NCBI GenBank assembly: GCA_034437535.1
Contig: DAOTTZ010000003.1
Location: forward strand, 4,606-68,605
Reading direction: 5' to 3'
DNA: 64,000 nucleotides
Source of the DNA: J038 sp034437535
GTDB lineage: Bacteria > Chloroflexota > Anaerolineae > Aggregatilineales > Phototrophicaceae
The translations under genes were made by a program, and so were the position numbers. Each line of letters opens with the position of its first letter. Position 1 is the first letter of the stretch. A model generated the notes under the pieces. The model saw nothing but the letters and a program-made list of their open reading frames with translations, ran no database searches and was not told the DNA's origin. Shown here piece after piece: positions 53,785 to 63,448 of this stretch.

Positions 53785-55146
53785 ATGCGCCGTCTCATTC
53801 GTCTGGTTCTCGTCTTGCTTATTCTCGGTGGGTTGGTCGTCGGGGCCGTCATCCTGCTGGATGTCGATCTATTCCCCGGTGATGATGATCGTGTCAACGT
53901 CGCCCTACCGACGCGCACCCCGCAACCGGATGCCCCACCACCGGATGAGGACGACGCGACTCCACCGCCCATTACCGTCTCGGACGATTGCCAACCGGTC
54001 ACAGCGGAAAGTGGTGAAGTGGTTGACGCCCAGGCGGAGCGTGAGCAAGCCGTCGCCAGCGCACAGGGCCTGCCAGGGGTAGAGCCGCGCTTCCGGGCGA
54101 TGGCCCTTTCCGCCTCTGCGCGGGGTGATGCGACTCAAACCATCTTGATCCAGTTCACAGCCGATTCCAGCCCGCAGGAACGCCAGCAATATCTGGCGTC
54201 GATTCGTGCCCGTGCCCGCCGGCAGATCGAAGAACTGAACACGGTCGTTGTCGCCCTCCCACCGACGACCCGGCTGAGTGCGTTACCGCGCTCCCCGATT
54301 GTGGAGAGCATCGAACGGGAGCAGACCGCCGGTTCTACCGCCATCGACACGCCGACCAATGATCTGCGATTTGGCGAGCAATGGGCACTGCCGGTGATGG
54401 GTGTGCCCAACGCCTGGAGCCAACTGCCAGAGACACTGGATCCGGTCGTGGTCGCCGTCATCGACAGCGGGGTGTGCCTGGATCATCCCGATTTAATCGG
54501 GCGATTGGTGCCGGGCTTTGACTTTGTAGAAAGCGACGACCAACCGCAAGACTTGTTCGAGCATGGGTGTGGTGTGGCCGGGGTCATCGCCGCAGAGATC
54601 AACAACGGTGAAGGCATCGCCGGGGTCGCGCCCAACGCGCAGATCATGCCCTTGCGCGTGCTGGATGCGACCGGCTTCGGGGATTACTCCAACATCGCAC
54701 TGGCGATCACCTATGCGGTGGATAACGGCGCAGACATCATCAACCTGAGCCTGGCCGGGCCGGGATACTCCGGCATCCTGGAAGACGCGGTTAATTACGC
54801 GCTGGATAACGGCCTTACGGTCATCGCCGCCGCCGGGAACAGCGCGACCGATATGCCATTTTATCCGGCGGCCCTCTCCGGTGTAATCAGTGTAGGGTCG
54901 GTTGACCCGGATCTACAACGGAGCCGCTTTAGCAACTTTGGCATCAGTGTTGATCTGCAAGCCCCAGGCCGGGACATCCTGACGACCGATAGCACCGGCA
55001 GTTATCGTCTGCAAAGCGGGACATCGTTCGCCGCGCCCCAGGTGGCCGGGATCGCCGCGCTGGCCCAAGTGCTGGATGTGCCGCTCAACGTGGAGGACGA
55101 CATCGTTTTCATCTATGGGCCGGAGACAATCCCGGAGTGTGAATAA
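53785..55146 (+). CDS. Secreted or membrane-anchored subtilisin-like serine peptidase (S8)
   Basis: 453 residues. N-terminal hydrophobic anchor (about 5-26), a Pro/Asp-rich linker, an inhibitor-I9-like propeptide (about 118-180, QTILIQFTADSSPQERQQYL), then the S8 domain with Asp227 (VAVIDSG), His260 (EHGCGVAG), oxyanion Asn352 (AAAGN) and Ser414 (SGTSFAAPQVAG). Oddity: the usual HGT after the histidine is HGC. GGAGG lies eight bases before the ATG. Likely an extracellular protease; a lone gene by spacing. Confidence 0.93.
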   Translation: MRRLIRLVLVLLILGGLVVGAVILLDVDLFPGDDDRVNVALPTRTPQPDAPPPDEDDATPPPITVSDDCQPVTAESGEVVDAQAEREQAVASAQGLPGVEPRFRAMALSASARGDATQTILIQFTADSSPQERQQYLASIRARARRQIEELNTVVVALPPTTRLSALPRSPIVESIEREQTAGSTAIDTPTNDLRFGEQWALPVMGVPNAWSQLPETLDPVVVAVIDSGVCLDHPDLIGRLVPGFDFVESDDQPQDLFEHGCGVAGVIAAEINNGEGIAGVAPNAQIMPLRVLDATGFGDYSNIALAITYAVDNGADIINLSLAGPGYSGILEDAVNYALDNGLTVIAAAGNSATDMPFYPAALSGVISVGSVDPDLQRSRFSNFGISVDLQAPGRDILTTDSTGSYRLQSGTSFAAPQVAGIAALAQVLDVPLNVEDDIVFIYGPETIPECE

Positions 55147-55201
55147 CTAACACAATCAGCCGTCAACGCAGTTGAACGACGCCGGGAAAGGCTCGCTCTG
55201 G

Positions 55202-56488
55202 TTACCTGCCGCGTCTTGCAGGGTAATTAACCACTGCACCGGGCCGATGAAGTTTTCCCCGGCGAGACTGACTACATTCGACCGACCAGCCCAGAGTCCC
55301 GGCCTGCATATCGCCAGCCAGCATGGTTAGATCGGTATGCTGGCCTCCTTGCCATTCACCCAGGGCGGCGTAAACGAACTCGACATTCATCTGCACGATG
55401 TCGTCACCGTCCGGGTTGACGAATTGAAGCGGACACGCCATCACGCCAGTATCAGAGACAACCGCGCACTCCGCCACGGAGACAATGGTCGGAGCTTGCA
55501 GGGCCGGTGGAGCCTGCGACTCAAGCGGTACTGGCAATAATTCAAGCGGAAGTTGGGCGACACCTGCCGGGTCGTACACCCTCACTGTAACCTCCCCAGT
55601 AGGTCTACCGTCCGCATCCAGCGTGACGTTGACTCTACTGCCGGAGGGCGCGACATACATCTGTCCATCTACCTGAACGCGCCCGGTTCCATCCAACACA
55701 TCAATTTGCATGATGGCATCGGGCGACACCCGGATAAAGGCCGTCGCGGTCAGTTCCAGGATGACCTGATTAACCTGAAGCAAGGCGGGGTCGTCATCAG
55801 CTTGTACCAGAATACCGCTGTGTGTATCATCACAATCGGGAGTATCCCCGCCGGAAAACGTAAACGCCTGTAAACCGGTAAAGACAGGCGTATCGACGGT
55901 GACTTCCTCCAGGTTGGTCGGTTCCAGGCCGATCCGCCGGGCAGGCACCCACCCAACCGCTTGATCTTCGCGCATAATCCGTACCCAGTTATGGGTACAG
56001 TTGCAAGCGTTGACCGTGATCGTCTCACCGGCAGACACTGTGCCGATGACCTCATAGTTAGATCCAGGGCCGCTGTAGACATCGGCATCGGATGCGACCT
56101 GTGTCTCTACGCCGACCTGACCACTAGCAACACTCTGAATGGACGACTCCCCAAAAAGGGCGATGAACGTCCCGCCGACCTCCGGTTGCAGGCGTAAAAG
56201 CGCAATACCACTGTCGCGGGTCGTTACCGCGCAGGTGGCCTCTAGCGGGAGGCGTTGGCCAACGGTCTCAAACGGGGGAGCGTCCTCACAGGTGATTACC
56301 AGTTCGATAGGATCAAAGCCGTAGCAGATCTCGCCGGCCTCTAACTCGGCACACTCAGTTGCCGCCGCCGCTAAATTTTCCGGCGGCAACCGATCACAAG
56401 TATCACGCTCGTCGTCATCCTGCGCCAGAACCGGGAGCGACATCACCAGGATCAGCATGACACTCAAACTCAGTACCATTTTTTGCAT
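55202..56488 (-). CDS. Secreted SH3-like domain protein, apparent frameshift near its 3' end
   Basis: 428 residues as read, with signal peptide (MVLSLSVMLILVMSLPVLAQ). A bacterial SH3-like stretch is clear: ASDVYSGPGSNYEVIGTVSAGETITV and NWVRIM...VGWVPARRI. The start follows AAAGGAGGG. The last 25 residues are Arg-rich nonsense. In the neighbouring minus frame the protein continues sensibly (VSLAGENFIGPVQWLI, then TLQDAAGNQSEPFPASFNC) to a stop at 55156, so one extra base near 55275-55290 appears to break the gene. Whether this is biological or an assembly error cannot be told here. Function unknown; probably cell-wall or matrix binding. Confidence 0.8.
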   Translation of the reverse strand: MQKMVLSLSVMLILVMSLPVLAQDDDERDTCDRLPPENLAAAATECAELEAGEICYGFDPIELVITCEDAPPFETVGQRLPLEATCAVTTRDSGIALLRLQPEVGGTFIALFGESSIQSVASGQVGVETQVASDADVYSGPGSNYEVIGTVSAGETITVNACNCTHNWVRIMREDQAVGWVPARRIGLEPTNLEEVTVDTPVFTGLQAFTFSGGDTPDCDDTHSGILVQADDDPALLQVNQVILELTATAFIRVSPDAIMQIDVLDGTGRVQVDGQMYVAPSGSRVNVTLDADGRPTGEVTVRVYDPAGVAQLPLELLPVPLESQAPPALQAPTIVSVAECAVVSDTGVMACPLQFVNPDGDDIVQMNVEFVYAALGEWQGGQHTDLTMLAGDMQAGTLGWSVECSQSRRGKLHRPGAVVNYPARRGR

Positions 56489-56661
56489 ATGTACACCCTC
56501 CTTTGCGCTGGTGTGTATGCAGTAAACCACCAGCCAAAATGCTATGTTGATAAATTTAGTGTACAGATAGCGTTAAGGCCGTTTACAGTGTCAAATGTCA
56601 TGATTGGTGGGTTATGCGATTTTAACCGCATGGCAAGGCACCCGGCGGGCAATATGGCCGG

Positions 56662-57762
56662 TTAGAGAGCCTGGGCCAGATCAGCGGTGAGGTCATCGGC
56701 GTCCTCAATGCCGACTGACAACCGCAACAGATCAGGCGGGGTGGGACTGTGGGGGCCTTCCAGCAGGCCGCGTGCTTCGATCAACGTCTCGACGCCGCCC
56801 AGACTGGTCGCCTGCCGGATCAAGCGGACGGCATTGGCGACACGGGCGGCCCCTTCCCCGCCGCCAGCCACCCGGAAGGAGAGCATCGCACCGAAGCCGC
56901 CGGGCATCTGGCGGGCGGCCAACGCATGACCGGGGTGAGACTCCAGGCCAGGATAATACACAGCATGAACGCCGGGTTGGGCTTGCAGGAAAGCCGCGAT
57001 TGTGGCGGCGTTGCGCGTCTGCTCTCGCAGGCGCAGGGCCAACGTGGGCAGGCTCCGCAAGAGGAGCCAGCAATCAAACGGGGCCGGAACACCGCCGGTC
57101 AAGGTCTGGATTTCGCGCAGACGTTCGGCCAGCGCATCATCCCGCAGGCAGAGTGCGCCACCCAGCACGTCACTGTGGCCGCCGAAGTATTTGGTGGTGG
57201 AATACATGACGACATCCGCGCCGAAGTCAAGCGGTCGCTGGATCACAGGCGTACACCAGGTGTTATCGACCACGCACAATGCGCCAGCGGCCTTAGCGCG
57301 ATCTGTGATGGCCTGAATATCGGTGATCTTGAGGGCGGGGTTGGAGGGTGTCTCGATCCAGACGAGGCGCGTCTCGTCGCGCAGGGTGGCAGAGAGTTGG
57401 GCCGGGTCGGTCAGATCGACATTATCGACGACGATGCCAGGGAACACTGCCATCAGTGAGCGCGTCCCATGATAGACATCATCAGGGATAATCACATGAT
57501 CGCCAGGACTCAGCGTGTGCAAGATGGCGGTCACGGCGGCCAGCCCGGAGGCGAAGGCCAGCGCGTGCGCGGCGTTTTCCAGCCGGGCCAGGGCCGTTTC
57601 CAGCGCGGATCGGTTGGGGTTGCTCTGGCGGGTGTAGACGTGACCGGCGGGATAGGTGCCGTCGGCGTGACGTTCAAAGGTAGTGGAGAGGACAATATCC
57701 GGGGCGATACTGCCGCTGGTGTGGGTGCTCCCGGCGTGGACGGCAAGCGTGTTGAACTTCAT
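56662..57762 (-). CDS. Cys/Met metabolism PLP-dependent enzyme (cystathionine gamma-synthase/lyase type)
   Basis: 366 residues. Typical start NTLAVHAGSTHTSGSIAPDIVLSTTF, VYTRQSNPNRSALE, and the PLP lysine in YSTTKYFGGHSDVLGG. VDNTWCTP and the C-terminal LGGVETLIEARG are also conserved. Sequence cannot separate gamma-synthase, beta-lyase and gamma-lyase with confidence. AAAGGAATC lies ahead of the ATG. No other methionine genes nearby. Confidence 0.9.
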   Translation of the reverse strand: MKFNTLAVHAGSTHTSGSIAPDIVLSTTFERHADGTYPAGHVYTRQSNPNRSALETALARLENAAHALAFASGLAAVTAILHTLSPGDHVIIPDDVYHGTRSLMAVFPGIVVDNVDLTDPAQLSATLRDETRLVWIETPSNPALKITDIQAITDRAKAAGALCVVDNTWCTPVIQRPLDFGADVVMYSTTKYFGGHSDVLGGALCLRDDALAERLREIQTLTGGVPAPFDCWLLLRSLPTLALRLREQTRNAATIAAFLQAQPGVHAVYYPGLESHPGHALAARQMPGGFGAMLSFRVAGGGEGAARVANAVRLIRQATSLGGVETLIEARGLLEGPHSPTPPDLLRLSVGIEDADDLTADLAQAL

Positions 57763-57965
57763 GCGGACGATTCCTTTGAGAAGTGTTCGAGCAAGTAACG
57801 GTGCAGGAAAATATACCCCGCACCGATGCGGCGCACAAATCGAAGCTGGCGGGCGTGCTCCAATACATCGGGAATCTACCGGCTTTAGACCACAAGAGAC
57901 ACTGGACTTTTTAGATCATTTGTTCTATCATAGCGATGTAAATGGAGACGGGATAGAACAGTGAT

Positions 57966-58298
57966 ATGGCGACTCACCTTTTTCGAAATGGGCCGGCCTT
58001 GCGGCGTTTTCTACATGAGATGGGCTTACCGGTGACGACGGTTAAACGCAAGCGGGGCGGCTTGTTCGTGGCAGACTTCCGCACGCAGAAAGGGCAGGAT
58101 TGGGACGGTCACATCCGGCCACAGGATCACGTCCCCGATGCGGTGCAACTGACGGACGCCCTGCGGCGGGCACTGCCCAGTGTGCAGATTATCAAGACAC
58201 ACGAGGCGGTGACAGATTGGCGGGACGACCCGGCGGAGCATATCCGCTATGAAACGACATTGTTATTTCGCATAAATGCCGCAAACACGGTAGAATGA
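57966..58298 (+). CDS. Hypothetical protein, 110 residues
   Basis: Soluble, basic, mixed alpha/beta composition (RRFLHEMGLPVTTVKRKRGGLFVADFR). Not recognised. An open frame with a GGAGACGGGATAG stretch a little upstream and a good terminator just after support a real monocistronic gene. It is divergent from the PLP enzyme. Confidence 0.55.
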   Translation: MATHLFRNGPALRRFLHEMGLPVTTVKRKRGGLFVADFRTQKGQDWDGHIRPQDHVPDAVQLTDALRRALPSVQIIKTHEAVTDWRDDPAEHIRYETTLLFRINAANTVE

Positions 58299-58323
58299 TA
58301 ATTGTGGCTCTCCCCTTTAGTGT

Positions 58324-58366
58324 AAGGAGGCTGGTCAGATGAGTTGGCCGGCCTCCTTTCCATTTT
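58324..58366 (+). terminator. Terminator after the 110-residue gene
   Basis: AAGGAGGC/GCCTCCTT eight-base outer stem (further inner pairs CTGG/CCGG) followed by TTCCATTTT. Confidence 0.75.
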
Positions 58367-58417
58367 GATCTATAGCTCTATAATCAAAGCAACGATAATC
58401 ATCAGGAGAGATCCAGC

Positions 58418-59980
58418 ATGCGGCGATATTTACTTGTCTTCATGGTCTTGGTGTTGGCGATGCCTGCCGCCGCGCAAGACGATCAAGCGACCTTCACTTC
58501 AGTTGATGGGCGCGTGAGCTTCGCTTACCCGGCAGGCTGGTCGGTTGAGGTATCCGGCCTGTCGATCATCCTGACGCCGCCGGATAGCTTCGGTGAGTTG
58601 CGGCTGGGCATACTCCGGCGGGAAAGCCTGGGCGAGGATCTGCTGACGGCGTTCGAAGCGGAGACCGGCCAACCGCTCACAGGGGACATTTACGCGCAGT
58701 TACTGGCGGACGAATTGCCGGAAATCCGCGCCAATATTGAGGCCGACCTGGGCACCACACTGGGCGTGCCTGATGCCGTGTACACTGGCCCGGTGGAAAT
58801 CGCCGGGTACAGCGGCGGATCGTTCACCTTCGGTGACAGGCCATCTTACATCTTTGATCTACCAGACGGCGACTTCTGGTCGGCCACTTTGGCGGGGGCG
58901 GATACCGACACACTCCAGGTCGGGCTGGAAATTGTGCTGGAAACGCTGACGCTCACGCCGTTTGAATTTGACCCTGGGGCCTACACGACCGCCATCACAG
59001 CGGAGACCGCCGCCGAACTGCGCTTGATGACCGAGTATATCTCACCGGTTAGCACCGCCCGTGATCTGGCGATCTTCCCGGATGGAGAACGGCTAGCGGT
59101 CGCCAGTGGGGGCGACGTGTACATCCTGGCGATCCAGACCGCCGAGATCTTGCAGATTATCCGCCCAGAGGATTACCCGATTCGGACGATTGACCTCCAC
59201 CCGGACGGCACACAGATCGCGGCGGGGGGAGATGTGCCGACCGCAGAAGGGCAAGCTGAGATCAGCGGTTACCGGTTGTATGATGCCACGACCGGCGACC
59301 TGCTTCAGACGGTACGAAGCGACTCGACACTCAATGTGGAGTCGATTGGCTACAACCCGGACGGAACCTTGATCGCGCTCAATGCGGGTGATCTATTCTT
59401 ATACGATGCCGAAACCGGCGCGCCGGCGATAATGCTGGACGGAGCGCGTGATCATTTCGCCTTCAGCCCGGATGGCACACAGATCGCGGCGGGTTGTCCG
59501 TCACAGGGGGCGCGTGTGTGCGTGTACGGGTTGGCAGATGGTGAAATCACGTTACGCATCTTGGATGAGGCGGACGAATTCCCCAGGTTGTACGAGTCGA
59601 TCTCGTTTACGCCGGACGGGCAAATGCTGGTGATCGGTTATACCGACTTCGGGGAGCGAATGCCGCTGGTATTTTGGTCGATGGCGACGGGCGACGTGGC
59701 GACCATCGCGGCGGGGGTGGAAGATGAATCAGGCGGGACCGATCACCGGGATGGGGTGACGGACATCGTGTTTGATCCGACCGGGGCCTTGATCGTCACG
59801 ACCGGCCTGGACGGTGATCTGCGCGGGTGGCAGGCGGCAGACGGCAATGGTTTATTCGTGGTGGAAGACGCACACGGCTCATTCGGCTTTGACGTGAATA
59901 AGGCGGTGTTCAACCCGGCAGGGACGTTGTTGTTCACCGCCGGGGATGATGGCACAGTGCGTGTGTGGGCAGTCGATTAG
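58418..59980 (+). CDS. Secreted WD40-like beta-propeller protein
   Basis: 520 residues with signal peptide (1-19). The first 160 residues form a separate domain (VDGRVSFAYPAGWSVEV, similar to secreted PsbP/DUF1795-like folds). From about 205 there are six or seven WD40-type repeats marked by FSPDGTQIA, FTPDGQMLVIGY and VFNPAGTLLFTAGDDGTVRVWAVD. No catalytic motif. The ATG follows AGGAGAG. Probably a binding scaffold outside the membrane. Confidence 0.82.
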   Translation: MRRYLLVFMVLVLAMPAAAQDDQATFTSVDGRVSFAYPAGWSVEVSGLSIILTPPDSFGELRLGILRRESLGEDLLTAFEAETGQPLTGDIYAQLLADELPEIRANIEADLGTTLGVPDAVYTGPVEIAGYSGGSFTFGDRPSYIFDLPDGDFWSATLAGADTDTLQVGLEIVLETLTLTPFEFDPGAYTTAITAETAAELRLMTEYISPVSTARDLAIFPDGERLAVASGGDVYILAIQTAEILQIIRPEDYPIRTIDLHPDGTQIAAGGDVPTAEGQAEISGYRLYDATTGDLLQTVRSDSTLNVESIGYNPDGTLIALNAGDLFLYDAETGAPAIMLDGARDHFAFSPDGTQIAAGCPSQGARVCVYGLADGEITLRILDEADEFPRLYESISFTPDGQMLVIGYTDFGERMPLVFWSMATGDVATIAAGVEDESGGTDHRDGVTDIVFDPTGALIVTTGLDGDLRGWQAADGNGLFVVEDAHGSFGFDVNKAVFNPAGTLLFTAGDDGTVRVWAVD

Positions 59981-60060
59981 CAGATGTGGATAGGCGTAGG
60001 ATTGTATGTTAAAGTCTGGGAAACGATGTTTAATTTCAAGTTAGAGGCTTTAACATTACC

Positions 60061-62247
60061 ATGCAAATCCATCAGGATGCGATCAACGCGCTGGTACACG
60101 GGGATCATGGTGCGCCGCGTGATTTACTCGGCGTACACCCGACAACCGACGGTCACTTCATCGTGCGGACGTTCAAGCTGGACGCGACAGCGGTTACGCT
60201 CCATGCGAATGGCAAGCCGCACCCCATGAAACAACTGCACGCGAACGGCTTGTTCGAGGTGACGGTGGATGATGATCCAGGGATGACGTATCAGTTTGAG
60301 GTAACTTATGCGGATGATAAGACCGACACTGATTATGATCCGTATGTCTTCCCGGATCTTTTGACCGATTATGACCTTTACCTGTGGAGCCAGGGCGACC
60401 TGCTCTACAGTTATGAAAAGTTGGGTGCTCATCAGCGTGAGATCGACGGGGTGAGTGGGATTAACTTCGCGGTGTGGGCACCCAACGCCCGCAAAGTGGC
60501 GGTGGTGGGAGATTTCAACGGGTGGGATGGGCGCAAGCACCCGATGCACCGGCACGGCCACAGCGGCATCTGGGAGTTGTTCATCCCCGGCATTGATTTC
60601 GGTGTGCGGTATAAGTTCGAGATTCGGTCGCAATACGATATGTATCAGGCGGAAAAGTTCGATCCGTTCGGCTTCGGGTCGGAGTTGCGGCCTAATACCG
60701 CCTCAGTCGTGACCGACCTCAGCACATATACCTGGAATGATGCAGACTGGATGCAAGCACGCGCCGAAGGCAATCCGCTAGAAGAACCGATGAGCGTGTA
60801 TGAGGTTCATCTTGGTTCCTGGAAGCGCAAGGAAAATGACGATTGGTTGAGTTACCGTGAGCTGGCGGAAGACCTGGTCAATTACATCAAAGAGATGGGA
60901 TACACACACATCGAGTTATTGCCGGTGGCGGAGCATCCGTTTGACGCTTCGTGGGGGTATCAGGTCACCGGGTACTTCGCGCCGACGGCCCGCTTCGGCC
61001 CGCCGGAAGACCTGATGTACTTCATCGACCAATGCCACCAGAACGGCATCGGTGTGATCCTGGATTGGGTGCCGGCGCACTTCCCCAAAGACGGCTTCGC
61101 GTTGAGTTACTTCGACGGCACGCACCTCTATGAACATGCCGACCCGCGCCAGGGGGAACACCCGGATTGGGGGACGTACATCTTTAATTACGGGCGGAAC
61201 GAAGTGCGTAATTTCTTGATCTCGAACGCGTTGTTCTGGTTGAAGGAATATCACATTGACGGCTTACGGGTGGATGCGGTGTCTTCGATGCTGTATTTGG
61301 ACTTTGGCCGGGAAGACGGCGAATGGGTGTCGAATGAATACGGCGGCAACGAAAGCCTGGAAGCGGTCAGCTTCTTGAAGCAAGCCAATGAGGTGATTCA
61401 TCGCGAAACCCCCGGCGCGATCACCATTGCGGAAGAATCGACGGCGTGGCCGATGGTCTCTCGCCCGACTTACATCGGCGGGCTGGGCTTTACCTTCAAA
61501 TGGAATATGGGCTGGATGCATGACACGCTGAAGTATATGAGTGTGGATCCGGTTTATCGACGTTATCATCATAACAACCTGACGTTTTCGCTGATGTACG
61601 CCTTTAGCGAAAACTTCGTGCTGGCACTCAGCCATGATGAGGTGGTGCATGGCAAAGGCTCTTTGATGAACAAGGCCCCCGGCGACTGGTGGCAGAAGTT
61701 CGCCACGCAACGGTTGTTATTCGGCTACCAATACACCCACCCCGGCAAAAAGCTCAACTTTATGGGGCATGAGATCGGCCAATGGCAAGAGTGGAGCGAA
61801 GCCCGGAGCCTGGATTGGCACTTGCTGGAAATGGAAACCCACCAACAACTGAACCGCTGGATGCGGGACATCAACCATCTTTACCGGGCAGAGCCAGCCC
61901 TCTACGAGCAAGATTATGATCCAGCCGGGTTTGAATGGATCGAGGCGAACGACAGCGATCAAAGCATCTTCAGTTACATCCGCTATGCCAAAGACCGGGA
62001 TCAATTCGTGGTGGTGGGGTGCAACTTCACGCCGGTGCCACGCCTGAGTTATCGCGTCGGTGTGCCGCGTGGGGGGTATTACCAGGAATTACTCAACAGT
62101 GACAGCGACATCTACGGCGGTGGCAACGTCGGGAATGATGGCGGTCGCCATGCGATACACAATAGCTGGCACCAGTTCGAGTACAGTCTGGATCTCACCC
62201 TGCCGCCGCTGGGGATAGTGGTGTTGAAATACGACGCCAGCGCGTGA
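60061..62247 (+). CDS. glgB: 1,4-alpha-glucan branching enzyme
   Basis: Introduces alpha-1,6 branches into glycogen; 728 residues, the normal full length. N-terminal CBM48 modules (about 15-110 and 125-225, FAVWAPNARKVAVVGDFNGWDG), then the GH13 barrel with VYEVHLGSWKR, VLDWVPAHFPKD, the nucleophile in DGLRVDAV, the acid in IAEEST, and the transition-state Asp in LSHDEVVHGK. The usual C-terminal beta domain is intact. The ribosome site is weak (GAGG, 13 bases away). No other glg gene is in the window. Confidence 0.95.
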   Translation: MQIHQDAINALVHGDHGAPRDLLGVHPTTDGHFIVRTFKLDATAVTLHANGKPHPMKQLHANGLFEVTVDDDPGMTYQFEVTYADDKTDTDYDPYVFPDLLTDYDLYLWSQGDLLYSYEKLGAHQREIDGVSGINFAVWAPNARKVAVVGDFNGWDGRKHPMHRHGHSGIWELFIPGIDFGVRYKFEIRSQYDMYQAEKFDPFGFGSELRPNTASVVTDLSTYTWNDADWMQARAEGNPLEEPMSVYEVHLGSWKRKENDDWLSYRELAEDLVNYIKEMGYTHIELLPVAEHPFDASWGYQVTGYFAPTARFGPPEDLMYFIDQCHQNGIGVILDWVPAHFPKDGFALSYFDGTHLYEHADPRQGEHPDWGTYIFNYGRNEVRNFLISNALFWLKEYHIDGLRVDAVSSMLYLDFGREDGEWVSNEYGGNESLEAVSFLKQANEVIHRETPGAITIAEESTAWPMVSRPTYIGGLGFTFKWNMGWMHDTLKYMSVDPVYRRYHHNNLTFSLMYAFSENFVLALSHDEVVHGKGSLMNKAPGDWWQKFATQRLLFGYQYTHPGKKLNFMGHEIGQWQEWSEARSLDWHLLEMETHQQLNRWMRDINHLYRAEPALYEQDYDPAGFEWIEANDSDQSIFSYIRYAKDRDQFVVVGCNFTPVPRLSYRVGVPRGGYYQELLNSDSDIYGGGNVGNDGGRHAIHNSWHQFEYSLDLTLPPLGIVVLKYDASA

Positions 62248-62252
62248 CCGGC

Positions 62253-63368
62253 TCATCCTGGTGCGGCAGGTTGAACGAGGCCGAGGGCGTGCAGATAACC
62301 AGACAGGGTGGCATCCAGCGTGAAATCTGCCGCCCGCTGACGTAAAAGATGGGCGGGTGTCGGTGCTTCGAGTTGGGCGCGGATGGCCCCGGCCAGCGCA
62401 TCAACATCCCCTACCGGCACCAGACGGCCATAGCGTCCGCCGCCCAATACTTCCGCCGATCCACCGGGGCTATCGGTAGCGACAGGCGGACATCCACAGG
62501 CCATCGCTTCGATCAACACATTGGGTAGCCCTTCATAACGTGATGGCAGGACGAAGACATCGCTCTGACTCATGACGGCATACGGATTTTCCGCGAAACC
62601 GGGCAGATCGACATCATCCGCCACACCGAGCGACTCCGCGAGAGCCTGCAACGCGCCCTGCTCCGGCCCGCGCCCCAAAATCAACAGGCGTGACGGGGTA
62701 TCGGCCCGCACCTGGGCGAAAGCCCGGATCAACGTGGCAAAGTCTTTGGTCGTGGTCAACCGCCCCACGCCCAGGATGACCGGGCGATCTTTATCCACCA
62801 GAAAAGGATGCGTGGGCGAAGCGGTGCGCCGTTCCAGCAGAGCGGGTGTCACCGACGGATTATAAACCACGCCGATCCGTTCACGCGGTAACCGGGCCAC
62901 ACGCGCCGCGTCATCCGCCGCCGCGTGAGAATTGGCGATGACGGCACCCGCGAAGCGATAAAAGATCGGGATCAGGTAGCGGAGCCAGCGATCTTGCGGA
63001 TATTCGCGGCTGGCGATCTGCACCGAGAGCGTCGATGCGACACGCAGGGTGATCTGCCCGCGCCAGCGTGCCCACCACTTGGCCCACAACGCGACCAGAT
63101 TGGCGTGATCCAACGTGGAGAATAAGACATCCGGCTGATGCTGGCGCAGATAACGGGCCAACGGGCGGACACTCGCCAACACACGATACCCGCCCAGGTC
63201 GATCACGTTGACCGCCGGCGGCACGAGATGCAGATAATCGCCCGTGTTCTTCGCCAATACCAGATCAACGGTATGCCCGGCATCGATCAAGCCGTATGAT
63301 AGATTGACCATCACACGCTCCGCACCACCGCCGCCCAGCAACGGTAGGAAGATCGCCACTTTTGCCAT
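62253..63368 (-). CDS. Glycosyltransferase family 4 protein
   Basis: 371 residues, GT-B fold. Start AKVAIFLPLLGGGGAERVMVNLS with the Gly-rich loop that contacts the donor; later VGRLTTTKDFATLI and LPSRYEGLPNVLIEAMACGCP (E-x7-E). Typical of the alpha-GalNAc/Glc transferases of capsule clusters. It ends five bases from glgB (convergent) and diverges from the MptE-like gene. Confidence 0.9.
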   Translation of the reverse strand: MAKVAIFLPLLGGGGAERVMVNLSYGLIDAGHTVDLVLAKNTGDYLHLVPPAVNVIDLGGYRVLASVRPLARYLRQHQPDVLFSTLDHANLVALWAKWWARWRGQITLRVASTLSVQIASREYPQDRWLRYLIPIFYRFAGAVIANSHAAADDAARVARLPRERIGVVYNPSVTPALLERRTASPTHPFLVDKDRPVILGVGRLTTTKDFATLIRAFAQVRADTPSRLLILGRGPEQGALQALAESLGVADDVDLPGFAENPYAVMSQSDVFVLPSRYEGLPNVLIEAMACGCPPVATDSPGGSAEVLGGGRYGRLVPVGDVDALAGAIRAQLEAPTPAHLLRQRAADFTLDATLSGYLHALGLVQPAAPG

Positions 63369-63448
63369 AATTGCCCTACTTTGCGCTATTCATCAACCGG
63401 GAGCTATGCTACAGTCTGCGACGTGATTTCGGCAAGCATGGGTGTGAT

